A stretch of DNA of 64,000 nt, taken from positions 1,674,001 to 1,738,000 of the forward strand of contig OZ242192.1 of assembly GCA_965205955.1 (NCBI GenBank), written 5' to 3'. The stretch comes from G965202915 sp965205955. Lineage in GTDB: Bacteria; Pseudomonadota; Gammaproteobacteria; Eutrophobiales; Eutrophobiaceae. How positions within the stretch are numbered: the stretch's first letter is position 1; each line of letters begins with the position of its first letter. The translations under genes and the position numbers were made by a program. This document shows positions 18,313 to 26,748 of the stretch, one piece after another. Below the pieces are notes generated by a model. It ran no database searches, had not been told where the DNA came from, and saw nothing but the letters and a program-made list of their open reading frames with translations.

Positions 18313-18525
18313 GACTGATTTTTCCGTTGGTTGTTTTTGCTGGCGATGCGGATGCGATTGACTCTCTTTTCCGCTTTGCTACGCGTGTTCGAAATTATTT
18401 CATTTTTCAACCGTTTTGTAACCTTTTTTGCGATTGCAAGGCGCAATCGGCAAATGCCGTCAAGTCGTCCAGGCCGCGTGAAATCGCCGAAGCCGCAATC
18501 GCCCGCATCAGAGAATTCATCGCCG

Positions 18526-18564
18526 TCATTCCACTGTCACCGATTTGGCAAGGTTGCGCGGCTT
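18526..18564 (-). pseudogene. glmS: glmS 3'-end relic (attTn7 target sequence)
   Basis: The minus strand encodes KPRNLAKSVTVE followed by TGA. This is the highly conserved C-terminus of glutamine-fructose-6-phosphate aminotransferase, whose final codons are the binding site of the Tn7 targeting protein TnsD. Upstream sequence does not resemble GlmS, so only these 13 codons are present. It marks a former attachment site or the end of a Tn7-like element; no Tn7 terminal repeat was seen nearby. Confidence 0.7.
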
Positions 18565-18974
18565 GTGTTTTATCCGGCGACGGCGCCTTGGCAGTGTCCC
18601 CGGGAGTAGTGTAATTCGGGATGGCGGATATGCGGCCACCGTGGGTCTCCGTAAACTGGAAATCATGTCATGGACACATGCCTGCAACCACCGAATGCAA
18701 GAATGGGCGCAAGCCAACGGTGTTTTTGTTCCGTTGGAAGATTTCTATGAAGCGATTACTTTCCTGGAGCCCTCCCGCCCCGGTCATGAGCATGCTCCGG
18801 CTCGACAATCCGTATTATTGAACCTGGCCAATCGGCAACGATCCCCCGTGGGCGCAAAACCGCCACAGGGCATCGGAATATGAAAAAACAGAATAAATCC
18901 ATAAAATCGCGCAAGGGTCGAAAAACTACTACCCCGCTCCTTGCGCCCTAATGAGCACATCCCATGACTGACCC

Positions 18975-19050
18975 TCTACACGCGCTGCCTGCCGGCCACC
19001 GCCTGAGTATAGCCTTGCTCCCGCACCAGGTGGATGGCGTCCAATTTGAA
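18975..19050 (-). pseudogene. IS3-type OrfA relic
   Basis: The minus strand reads FKLDAIHLVREQGYTQAVAG and soon a stop. This resembles the start of IS3-family OrfA proteins (KEFKLEAVRLV...GYSVAEAA). A KKEVF stretch just upstream is in another frame. It is a degraded fragment of about 25 codons. Confidence 0.45.
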
Positions 19051-19278
19051 TACTCTCGAATACTTCTTTCTTGTAGTCCTGTTCAATCTCCAGTTCAGAG
19101 GCGTTATGCCTTAACTGGACTGTCACATCTATTGAACCACTTCAATACCTATTAAAAACCAAATAAAACCAGTTTAAGTATTTAACGAAAAGATTTATTG
19201 TGGCATATTTGTCAAATGTTTTGTTGTGTCTTTATTTAAATGCGGGACTCCTCCTTTGAACCTGGCTTGGTGAGAAAT

Positions 19279-19827
19279 ATGCCCAACAGTGAAGATAGAT
19301 GGCTATCTACTAAAGAAATCAGCGCCCATCTAGGCATGAACACAGACACCATTTATCGTTGGATAAGAAAAAAAGGTATGCCTGCACATAAAGTGGGGGG
19401 ACTTTGGAAGTTCCAAAGAGAAGAAGTTGATGATTGGGCTAAAAGTGGTGACGTAAATGACCATATGGGTAATAATGACAACCACCTATATAACTCCATT
19501 ACGTTGATGGCCATTGAGTCTTGGAGATTCGGCAAGGTTTTTGATAGAGCTTTAACCAGGCTAGATGTTGGTGAACAGAATCGTTACAAAAGTCAATTCC
19601 GCTGGTTTATCAAAAAAGTGGAAGAAGCGTTAGCACAAGCGGAAATGCGCATCGTCAATATTGAAGGTCAAACATTTGACCCAGGAATGGCTGCAACCCC
19701 CCTCAACATAGAGGAATTTGAGCCTGACGATAAATTGATAGTGGACCAAATGCTTGAGCCAATCATCATGGGTGAAGAAGGCTTAGTAAAAACAGGAGTC
19801 ATCACTTTACAGAAGGTTGAACTATGA
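19279..19827 (+). CDS. Excisionase-type HTH fused to a GrpE-like domain
   Basis: First gene of a four-gene operon. Residues 6-55 (RWLSTKEISAHLGMNTDTIY...KVGGLWKFQREEVDDW) are a MerR/excisionase-type helix-turn-helix. The C-terminal part has long helices and a segment NIEGQTFDP...DQMLEPIIMG...GVITLQKVEL that resembles the C-terminal part of GrpE nucleotide-exchange factors; this similarity is judged by eye. A GrpE-like partner fits the Hsp70-like ATPase encoded next, whose ATG overlaps this stop by 4 bp. The frame opens at 19240, but GGTGAG before the ATG at 19279 favours the shorter 182-residue form. It might regulate the operon or tether the chaperone to DNA; both are inference. Confidence 0.7.
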   Translation: MPNSEDRWLSTKEISAHLGMNTDTIYRWIRKKGMPAHKVGGLWKFQREEVDDWAKSGDVNDHMGNNDNHLYNSITLMAIESWRFGKVFDRALTRLDVGEQNRYKSQFRWFIKKVEEALAQAEMRIVNIEGQTFDPGMAATPLNIEEFEPDDKLIVDQMLEPIIMGEEGLVKTGVITLQKVEL

Positions 19828-22328
19828 AATATTTTGTTGGTATTGACTTAGGTACTACAAACAGCGCGATCTGTACATACGACGGTTCTGATACTCGTAT
19901 CTGGAAAAGCCCTGAACAAAACGATGTAACTCCATCAGCAATCTATATTGACCGTCGTGGAAACAAATATGTAGGTAAACGAGCCTATGATTCTGCACCA
20001 CATAGTCCGGATAACTCCGCGACGCTGTTCAAGCGCCTCATGGGGACAAATACACCCATTAAACTTTCTGCGGTAGACATTACTAAAACGCCGGAAGAAT
20101 GCTCCGCAGAGGTATTGAAGGTTCTATTTGGCTACTTGCCTGAAGAAATCCGTAACGCCCCTGATACAGGTACGGTTATTACGGTTCCCGCCGCATTTAA
20201 TCAAATGCAAAAAGATGCAACTATGCAAGCGGCAAGTATGGCAGGACTTGGAAAAGTCGCCCTAATGCAAGAACCTGTTGCTGCAGTTATGAGTGTCATG
20301 CGTACTCGCAATACCGACGGCATGTTCCTGATCTATGATCTCGGTGCTGGAACCCTTGATATCGCAATTGCCGAGAGTATCGGTGGCCGGGTTAATCTAC
20401 TTGCGCATGGTGGAATTCCTATGTGTGGTGGAAGGGACTTCGACCGAGTTTTAGTAGACAATGTTATTAAACATTGGTTACTGGATAATTTTTCTTTACC
20501 GAAAGATTTCCCCGTAAACCCTGACTACAAAACACTGATCAGACTGGCAGCCTGGGCTACGGAACGCGCAAAAATAGAACTTTCCTCCCGTGAGGACACA
20601 GTAATCAGCTTGTCTGAAACCGAAGCCAGATGCCGCGACCTTGATGGGAATGAAATTTATCTGGATATTTCTTTACAACGAGAAAACTACAACAAACTGA
20701 TTGAAAATCGAGTTCAAGAGTCAATTGAGGCAGCAAGAGAAACACTTAACAAAGCTGGCCTGACTCCCCATGATTTGGAACGCATAATGTTTGTAGGGGG
20801 ACCGACAAACTATAAACCACTGCGAGATAAGGTTGCTTTTGAACTTGGCGCTCCTGGCAGTACTGACGTGAACCCCATGATAGCTGTAGCTGAGGGAGCC
20901 AGTTTGTTTGCAGAGTCTATTGATTGGAGCTCTCAAAACCGGACAAGAAAAAATACACGCGGACAAATATCTTCTAGTGAAAAGTTGTCTCTGTCATTCA
21001 ATTACATTGCTCGTACACCGGATGTAAAAGCAAAAATTGCCGTTCAACTGGCAGAGCAAAGCAGTTCAGGTTCGGAGTTCCAGGTTGACAGCGTTGATAC
21101 AGGCTGGACATCGGGCCGTATTCCTCTTAAACATGGGGCTACTATAGATGTCAACTTGACGAAAACAGGAGAAAATACATTCAAAGTATTTGTATTCGAC
21201 TCCGTGGGTGGCCCTATAACCTTGGAACAGGACAAGATTGTCATTACTCGAACCGCAGCAGCCTCAGTGGACGCCATTCCGGCCTCCCACTCGATTAACG
21301 TTGAGGTTTTGGAGAAGCTCGGCGGTCGTCCGGTGCTTGACTATTTGGTTCGCTCGGGCGACTCGCTCCCGAAAAAGGGCAAAAAAATATTTAAAGCGGC
21401 CGAATCTCTTAAAGCTGGTGCCGCAGGGTCACTCAACTTAAAGCTTTGGGAAGGTGAAATTGAAGATCCGATTACAGACAACCGCCCCATAGGTGTGTTG
21501 AAAATTTCCGGTTCCGATTTTGATGACGGCGTGATTCATGCCGGCGCCGATCTTGAATGCGATTATGAGATTCTGGACTCTGGACTCATTACAATTAAAG
21601 TCTCCGTTCTCTGCATTGGCGGTACTTTCCACTCAGGGAAGAACTTCTATTCCCGCCAGGAGGGACAACTCGACTATACTGCTGACGCTGCCATGGTCGT
21701 TGAAGAAGGCGAAAGCACTCTTAACCGTATCGACACAATCAACAAGGTCGTTGACAATCCGAAATTAAAGCAAGCACGAAAGAATCTTGAACCAGCGCTA
21801 TTGCTGGACCCTGAAGAAGCTGAAACCGAGATTTCCCAAGAGGCCATGGAGAAGGTGCTAGAAGCGCGTCGGCTTCTTGCCCAAGTCAGAAAAGAGCACC
21901 GTAAGGAAATTCGTCAAATCGAGTTCGACGGTACGGTGTCGCTTTTCGATGAACATGTCCGTGAACACGCCCGCCCTTCCGAAGAGTCATCTTTCGACAA
22001 CTTGGCGAAAACCGCACAGCGTTCAATCGATAAAAATGACAAGGATTTTGAGCATTATCTTGATGAACTCATAGGCAAGAACTTCGAGATTTTGTGGCGG
22101 CAGGATTGGTTTGTTGTGGAGAGATTCAAACGGATGGTTAGTTCCCCCCATCTCTTTACCGACAAGAATCACTTTGAGGAGCTTGCCCAGACTGGTACGC
22201 AACTCATACGCTCCGATGGTATTGAGCAACTTCGCGACGTTGTCCGCCAGCTTTGGGATATTCAGATTGCCGGTGGCCCCGAAAACGATATGTCCGATGT
22301 AGTCAAAGCCAACATTATCCGGAAATGA
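19824..22328 (+). CDS. Hsp70/DnaK-like ATPase with divergent C-terminal half
   Basis: The 834 residues begin with a complete Hsp70 nucleotide-binding domain: phosphate-1 GIDLGTTNSA (6-15), connect-1 ITVPAAFN, phosphate-2 IYDLGAGTLDIAI (about 169-181) and adenosine motif MFVGGPTN (about 321-328). In place of the usual substrate-binding domain there is a longer region: a beta-rich stretch to about residue 640, then a charged helical section (EAMEKVLEARRLLAQVRKE). No DnaK-type EEVD-like tail is present. It is translationally coupled to the HTH-GrpE-like gene and is followed 3 bp later by an AAA+ ATPase, so the products probably work together as a specialised chaperone or remodelling machine. Confidence 0.85.
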   Translation: MKYFVGIDLGTTNSAICTYDGSDTRIWKSPEQNDVTPSAIYIDRRGNKYVGKRAYDSAPHSPDNSATLFKRLMGTNTPIKLSAVDITKTPEECSAEVLKVLFGYLPEEIRNAPDTGTVITVPAAFNQMQKDATMQAASMAGLGKVALMQEPVAAVMSVMRTRNTDGMFLIYDLGAGTLDIAIAESIGGRVNLLAHGGIPMCGGRDFDRVLVDNVIKHWLLDNFSLPKDFPVNPDYKTLIRLAAWATERAKIELSSREDTVISLSETEARCRDLDGNEIYLDISLQRENYNKLIENRVQESIEAARETLNKAGLTPHDLERIMFVGGPTNYKPLRDKVAFELGAPGSTDVNPMIAVAEGASLFAESIDWSSQNRTRKNTRGQISSSEKLSLSFNYIARTPDVKAKIAVQLAEQSSSGSEFQVDSVDTGWTSGRIPLKHGATIDVNLTKTGENTFKVFVFDSVGGPITLEQDKIVITRTAAASVDAIPASHSINVEVLEKLGGRPVLDYLVRSGDSLPKKGKKIFKAAESLKAGAAGSLNLKLWEGEIEDPITDNRPIGVLKISGSDFDDGVIHAGADLECDYEILDSGLITIKVSVLCIGGTFHSGKNFYSRQEGQLDYTADAAMVVEEGESTLNRIDTINKVVDNPKLKQARKNLEPALLLDPEEAETEISQEAMEKVLEARRLLAQVRKEHRKEIRQIEFDGTVSLFDEHVREHARPSEESSFDNLAKTAQRSIDKNDKDFEHYLDELIGKNFEILWRQDWFVVERFKRMVSSPHLFTDKNHFEELAQTGTQLIRSDGIEQLRDVVRQLWDIQIAGGPENDMSDVVKANIIRK

Positions 22329-22331
22329 TGT

Positions 22332-23798
22332 ATGGCTAAGGATTTATGGCTACCCAAGGGATATGAATTAGCGGATGGGTCAAAGATCCGTTCACTCCTC
22401 TATTCTGGAGATGACTGGCAGGTTTTTGCTACCAATAGCGCGAACAATATCCTGTTCACGCGCCTGGAGTTGGCGGCAAAATGGAATGAATCCGGTTTCC
22501 TTGATGAGTCCCTCCTTGGTGAGTTCACGTTCGGAACCGAATCATTCCGGAGCCTGATCAGTCATAAAAAGTACGCCTTGGCATCGGTGGAAAATGGGAA
22601 GTCTCCCGAGAGTATGGTTGATGCACTGGCCTTCGCTTTCGCTCTGAAAGAATCTCGAAAATTATCGGGTGACGCCTCATTTCATGATGCTATTTACGTA
22701 GAGCAATACTCCCGGCTGCTCCCAACCTGGACGCTGACACCACATGTTGACGACGAGGTGATTTTGGGAACCTGGGTAACTGGTGGTGTGGTTATTTCCA
22801 CGGATTCATTCAGACGTTTGACAAACCTAACTGGGTGGATGCCAGCCAGCAATCTTGCAGAAATCATCAAGGCCGCAGGATTTAATGTGCCTGCCGATGC
22901 TGGCCTGCTCGCTAAGCGTAAGCCCGCTTCACAAACCAAGGCGGGCGAGAAGACTGCCATTGGGGATACAGACGTCGAACCGGAGCAACCATACTCACAT
23001 AAGGAACAAGCTGAGCCTAAAGTATTCAGGCTTCCTGGCCGTCCGCTACTTGAAAATTTTTTCAACGAGCATGTAATTGACATTATCTTTAATGCCGAGA
23101 AATATCAGGCATTGGGCATCGATTTTCCTTCTGCCATCGTACTCCATGGTCCACCGGGCTGCGGCAAGACCTTTGCTGTAGAGCGACTTGTTGAGTTCAT
23201 CGATTGGCCCAGTTACTCGGTTAATTCCAACAGTGTTGGCAGTCCCTACATCCACGAGACGAGTAAGAAAATTTCCGAGATTTTCGATCAGGCGATTGAC
23301 TGCGCTCCATCAGTCATCGTCATTGATGAGATGGAGTCTTTCCTTTCGGACAGACGCTCGGGCAGCTCGTCAGGCTTACATCACATCGAAGAAGTGGCCG
23401 AATTCCTCCGACGCATTCCGGAGGCCATCAAGAACAATGTCCTCATTATCGCGATGACGAACCTCATCGACATGATCGACCCTGCCATTCTCCGGCGTGG
23501 CCGTTTCGACCACATCATTGAGGTTGGTATGCCATCCAGTGTAGAAGTTGCTTCGCTAATCGATTCGCTATTGAGTAAGTTGCCAAAAGCGGAAGATATC
23601 AACATAGATAAGATACTTGACGCGCTCACGGGCAAGGCTCTGTCCGATTCAGCTTTTGCTATTCGTGAGGCCGCAAGGCTCGCTGCCAAAACCGGAAAGA
23701 CGCAGCTTGACCAAGAAAGCATTGATGCCGCATTGAACAGCCTGCCTAAAGACAAACAGGAAAACAGCAGAGGTATCGGATTCGTCTGGGATGAATAA
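22332..23798 (+). CDS. AAA+ ATPase, Cdc48/FtsH-like
   Basis: The 488-residue protein has a novel N-terminal half (about 1-230) and a C-terminal AAA+ module: Walker A GPPGCGKT (about 272-279), Walker B VIVIDEME (about 328-335), sensor 1 AMTN and the second region of homology with Arg finger RRGRFD (about 386). Such modules form hexamers that unfold or remodel proteins. No protease domain and no transmembrane helix is seen. It follows the Hsp70-like gene by 3 bp and precedes the fourth gene by 12 bp, so a joint disaggregase-like function with the Hsp70 is a reasonable inference. Confidence 0.85.
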   Translation: MAKDLWLPKGYELADGSKIRSLLYSGDDWQVFATNSANNILFTRLELAAKWNESGFLDESLLGEFTFGTESFRSLISHKKYALASVENGKSPESMVDALAFAFALKESRKLSGDASFHDAIYVEQYSRLLPTWTLTPHVDDEVILGTWVTGGVVISTDSFRRLTNLTGWMPASNLAEIIKAAGFNVPADAGLLAKRKPASQTKAGEKTAIGDTDVEPEQPYSHKEQAEPKVFRLPGRPLLENFFNEHVIDIIFNAEKYQALGIDFPSAIVLHGPPGCGKTFAVERLVEFIDWPSYSVNSNSVGSPYIHETSKKISEIFDQAIDCAPSVIVIDEMESFLSDRRSGSSSGLHHIEEVAEFLRRIPEAIKNNVLIIAMTNLIDMIDPAILRRGRFDHIIEVGMPSSVEVASLIDSLLSKLPKAEDINIDKILDALTGKALSDSAFAIREAARLAAKTGKTQLDQESIDAALNSLPKDKQENSRGIGFVWDE

Positions 23799-23810
23799 CC
23801 GCAGGGCAGC

Positions 23811-25700
23811 ATGGACCTTTTACAAAATTCTTTTCATATTTTGACCGCCAGTCCCCGTGATAATAAGCAGCGGATTATGGAGTTGGCCGACGAGCGCAGC
23901 CTTATGCTCGATTCAAATGAGTGTATGCAGGCTCGTTCGGATCTTACCAATCCCAGAAAACGTCTCTCCGCCGAGGCCGCCTGGCTACCGGGCATTGGGC
24001 CGAAACGTACCGGAGAGGTATTGTCGCTTCTCGAATCCTCTCCTGCTGATATTCTTGCTGTCGATAAGCTGACTTCAATCGCTCGAGCCAACTTGCTTGC
24101 CGCTGGCCTCGCTCGGCTACCTGACTATACGCCTAATTATTTTGCCGAATGGATTCTCGAAATCGCTCGGGAATCTGAGGATATCGATCCTGAAACATTG
24201 ATAGTGATTATCAATGAGGAACGAGTGGTATCCGGTTTTCCCGAGGTGACCGACCGGTCAGCACTGGAGACGGAAATTCAGGAGAGGCGACGTCATTATC
24301 GACAGGTCATCAAGTCTGCCCTTGATAACCTTCCTGCTAAAGAACGCTTAGAGGCCGTGACCGTTGCAGTGGAAACCGCTACCGATATTGGCGAGGAACA
24401 AGGCCCGAAGCTTGTTCATGTCCTTGTCGACTCTTATGAGGTAGAAGTCCAGGCATTCCTTGAGAAGAAAGAAGGGAGTATTAAAATTTTGGTTGAGACG
24501 CTACGGGCGGCTGTTGACGCTGGACGACCAGATTCCGTTTTAGCTCCGATGGTGAACCAGCTTATACAGGTTGTAAGAAACTGGGACACCATCGCCCAAC
24601 CGATCCAGGTAAGTACAAAAAGTCAAGGGCTAGATCATGAGGTCAGTTACAAGGTCGCTGGGCTCGTGCGAGAATTGGCGATTTATATGTTTAACGATCA
24701 CAGCAAGCTCGATTTCTCGCGGCAACTCACAAACATGTTGCAGGAAGTGTTCGCAGAAGTTGGAAAAGTTGTTGAACTTACCGATAAAGATGCAGGTATT
24801 CTGGAAGAAATAGCGGAACAAAGGAAACAGAGTCGTTTGCTCGACCCAATTTCTCACCGTTGCAATACAGCTATCGAGAATACAGAAAAACATCCATCCT
24901 CTGCTGATAAAGAGGCTCAGGAGGTTATCAAGGCTGCACCTCAGCTTGTTGCGAATTTGGCAGCTTCCCAACCGAGTGCTGAGATATTTGCGCAAGGGAA
25001 AGATATGCTGGCATTGACACTTATGCACTGCGCAGTTGTATGCGGAAATAAAACAGGAAAATGGAAGATCTGTATTTTCATTCTTGAAGAAGCATTAAAA
25101 TACGCCACTAGCCAAGAAGGGAGATCACGCATCCAGAAAAACCTGGGTATTATGAAAACGAATGAGGCTATCTCTCTACTGTCTCGAAGGGAAACTCAAA
25201 CTGGAGTGGTTGAGTATTTGATGACAACCAGTCAAAACACAGGAACCGTTAGTAGCGAGAATAGTAGTGAGGGCTCCGCAGGTAAATGGATTCTCGGCAT
25301 CGTCGTAATCATCTGTGTAATCATCTGGGTGGGTGAGCTCGTGAATAATTCAGGGTCAAGCAACACTAAGCCTACATACAACTCGTCTTCACCATATCAG
25401 AACTACGACCCGGAGGTAGTGTTACAGTACTCAAAGCCTTCCATTGGCACCAATAACGTGCTTTCGGTGTCGCAGATTCGTTGGTGTATCAGAGAAAGTA
25501 TTCGTATCGAAGCGATAAGAGACATAATCGATACCAATGAGGGCATTGATGCATTCAACCAAATTATCAATGATTACAACAGCCGCTGCGGAAGTTATCA
25601 ATATAGCCAAGGGTCTCGGCAACACGCTGAACGTGATATTGAAGCCTACCGCAGCCAGATTGTCAAGGAAGCAATCCGAGACGCAAGCAAGGCATATTAG
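23811..25700 (+). CDS. Membrane protein with degenerate J-like N-terminus
   Basis: Fourth operon gene, 629 residues. The N-terminus (SFHILTASPRDNKQRIMELA, then ARSDLTNPRKRLSAEAAWLPG) has the helical layout of a J-domain, but SPRD stands where HPD is expected, so classical stimulation of Hsp70 is doubtful. A long helical region follows (about 100-480), then one hydrophobic segment GKWILGIVVIICVIIWVGELV (about 490-512) and a Ser/Asn/Tyr-rich tail with NSSSPYQNYDPEVV. It probably anchors the complex to the membrane, with the N-terminus in the cytoplasm. The family is not one I can name. Confidence 0.7.
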   Translation: MDLLQNSFHILTASPRDNKQRIMELADERSLMLDSNECMQARSDLTNPRKRLSAEAAWLPGIGPKRTGEVLSLLESSPADILAVDKLTSIARANLLAAGLARLPDYTPNYFAEWILEIARESEDIDPETLIVIINEERVVSGFPEVTDRSALETEIQERRRHYRQVIKSALDNLPAKERLEAVTVAVETATDIGEEQGPKLVHVLVDSYEVEVQAFLEKKEGSIKILVETLRAAVDAGRPDSVLAPMVNQLIQVVRNWDTIAQPIQVSTKSQGLDHEVSYKVAGLVRELAIYMFNDHSKLDFSRQLTNMLQEVFAEVGKVVELTDKDAGILEEIAEQRKQSRLLDPISHRCNTAIENTEKHPSSADKEAQEVIKAAPQLVANLAASQPSAEIFAQGKDMLALTLMHCAVVCGNKTGKWKICIFILEEALKYATSQEGRSRIQKNLGIMKTNEAISLLSRRETQTGVVEYLMTTSQNTGTVSSENSSEGSAGKWILGIVVIICVIIWVGELVNNSGSSNTKPTYNSSSPYQNYDPEVVLQYSKPSIGTNNVLSVSQIRWCIRESIRIEAIRDIIDTNEGIDAFNQIINDYNSRCGSYQYSQGSRQHAERDIEAYRSQIVKEAIRDASKAY

Positions 25701-25729
25701 TCCGTACATATCAGCCTTCGTATCTATCT

Positions 25730-25924
25730 TTGTCACCTGGCGCATCGACAAGCAACGCTCCCAAGAGGCCAAATGCTCAATACACGAGAGAGGTACAACA
25801 GCTACTGACCGATCTAGGCCACGAACCAGGCCCCAATATGGATCCCGGACAGCCGATGTGGAGAAGCCATTCCAGTTCTTATTGGCAATGGAGATGGAAG
25901 AACAGGACTGTAATGGTCGGGTAA
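25730..25924 (+). CDS. possible small protein after the chaperone operon
   Basis: A 64-codon frame from a TTG reads STSNAPKRPNAQYTREVQQL and ends SSSYWQWRWKNRTVMVG. The composition looks protein-like and the frame stays open upstream almost to the end of the preceding gene, but there is no clear ribosome-binding site. It could be a fragment of a longer lost gene. Confidence 0.3.
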   Translation: MSPGASTSNAPKRPNAQYTREVQQLLTDLGHEPGPNMDPGQPMWRSHSSSYWQWRWKNRTVMVG

Positions 25925-25936
25925 TGAGGGTGCAGG

Positions 25937-26282
25937 GCAGGGCGGTTTCTCAGCGATAGGTAATCCTTGCCGAATGATGATCAGGGTCCCGGCTTACAAC
26001 AAGATATTTCTTTTGCCTTACAACCCATACATCACCAATATCGCTTTGTTATTCATCCATTGAGACTATACAATCATATCCTTCACACTGGCACATTAAA
26101 TGCGGGAGGGTAGTTGCAGTGGATGAGCGGAGTAAAATTGAACTGGAGGCGGCGGCGTTTCGTCGTTTGGTTGAGCATTTGGCCGAGCATACCGAGGTGC
26201 AGAATATCGATTTGATGAATCTGGCCGGTTTTTGCCGCAATTGTCTGTCGAAATGGTACCGGGCGGCAGCCGAGGAAAAGGG
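25937..26282 (+). repeat. 346-bp direct repeat, left copy
   Basis: Matches 34598-34943 with about six mismatches in 346 bp (about 98%). It contains the upstream region and the first 55 codons of the DUF1244 gene. The two copies bound an 8.3-kb segment with restriction and helicase genes. Confidence 0.9.
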
Positions 26283-26289
26283 CCTGTAG
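26119..26289 (+). pseudogene. truncated DUF1244 gene
   Basis: From the GTG at 26119 the frame encodes the first 56 residues of the DUF1244 protein (DERSKIELEAAAFRRLVEHL and so on, to AAAEEKGL), then meets TAG at 26287-26289 where the repeat ends and hsdM sequence begins. The intact copy is at 34780-35079. Confidence 0.9.
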
Positions 26290-26580
26290 ATTTGTGAGGC
26301 AGATAAAGAGACCGTCGGTAGGGTGGTTGATGAACAAGAGGAGTTCATCTCCGGTGATTCCTTCGGGGTCGGTCGCCCAGTTGCGCCACTGGAATTTCTC
26401 AGGGATGACGGAGGTATAGCCCTCGCGGATGAGTTCGAGCTCCTGGTCTTTCTCATCGAGGATTTTCAGGAAGAGCATCCAGCCGAGTTGCTCAAGGCGC
26501 TGGGCATCGCCGGAGATTCCGGGATCTTCGTCTCGCATGATGTTGCGGACATTTTTAACGATGGAAGAGATATTGGGCAT
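26283..26580 (-). pseudogene. hsdM: hsdM fragment (type I methyltransferase N-terminus)
   Basis: The first about 95 residues of a type I modification subunit: ISSIVKNVRNIMRDEDPGIS, RLEQLGWMLFLKILDEKDQE, and GYTSVIPEKFQWRNW. The gene then runs into the DUF1244 repeat, so the whole SAM-binding domain (DPF...GTGG, NPPF) is lost. It lies downstream of hsdR and the AlbA-type gene on the same strand, the place where an intact hsdM would be expected. No hsdS is present. The remaining hsdR can therefore not form a normal type I complex from this locus alone. Confidence 0.88.
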
Positions 26581-26748
26581 GGGAAAGTTGGGTCAGAGTG
26601 GCACGGTTTTACGGGGAGATGCAAATGACGGCAAATAAGAATTTGGGTGAACAGAAAATTAGAGCGTTTATTTTCAATGGCTTACGAAATTTGAAGGCGA
26701 TGGATTTGATGCAATTAGGCGACAAACGAAAATGGGCGAAAATAAGAT

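Larger units (their letters stand above)
18313..19278. other. gene-poor junction region
   Basis: About 970 bp without a convincing intact gene. It contains a 39-bp relic of the glmS 3' end (18526-18564) and an IS3-type transposase relic (18975-19050). A plus-strand frame at 18545-18883 reads WTHACNHRMQEWAQANGVFV and LEDFYEAITFLEPSRPG, which may be the remnant of a gene, but no start or family could be assigned. The last 130 bp before the HTH gene are AT-rich and probably hold its promoter. Confidence 0.5.
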
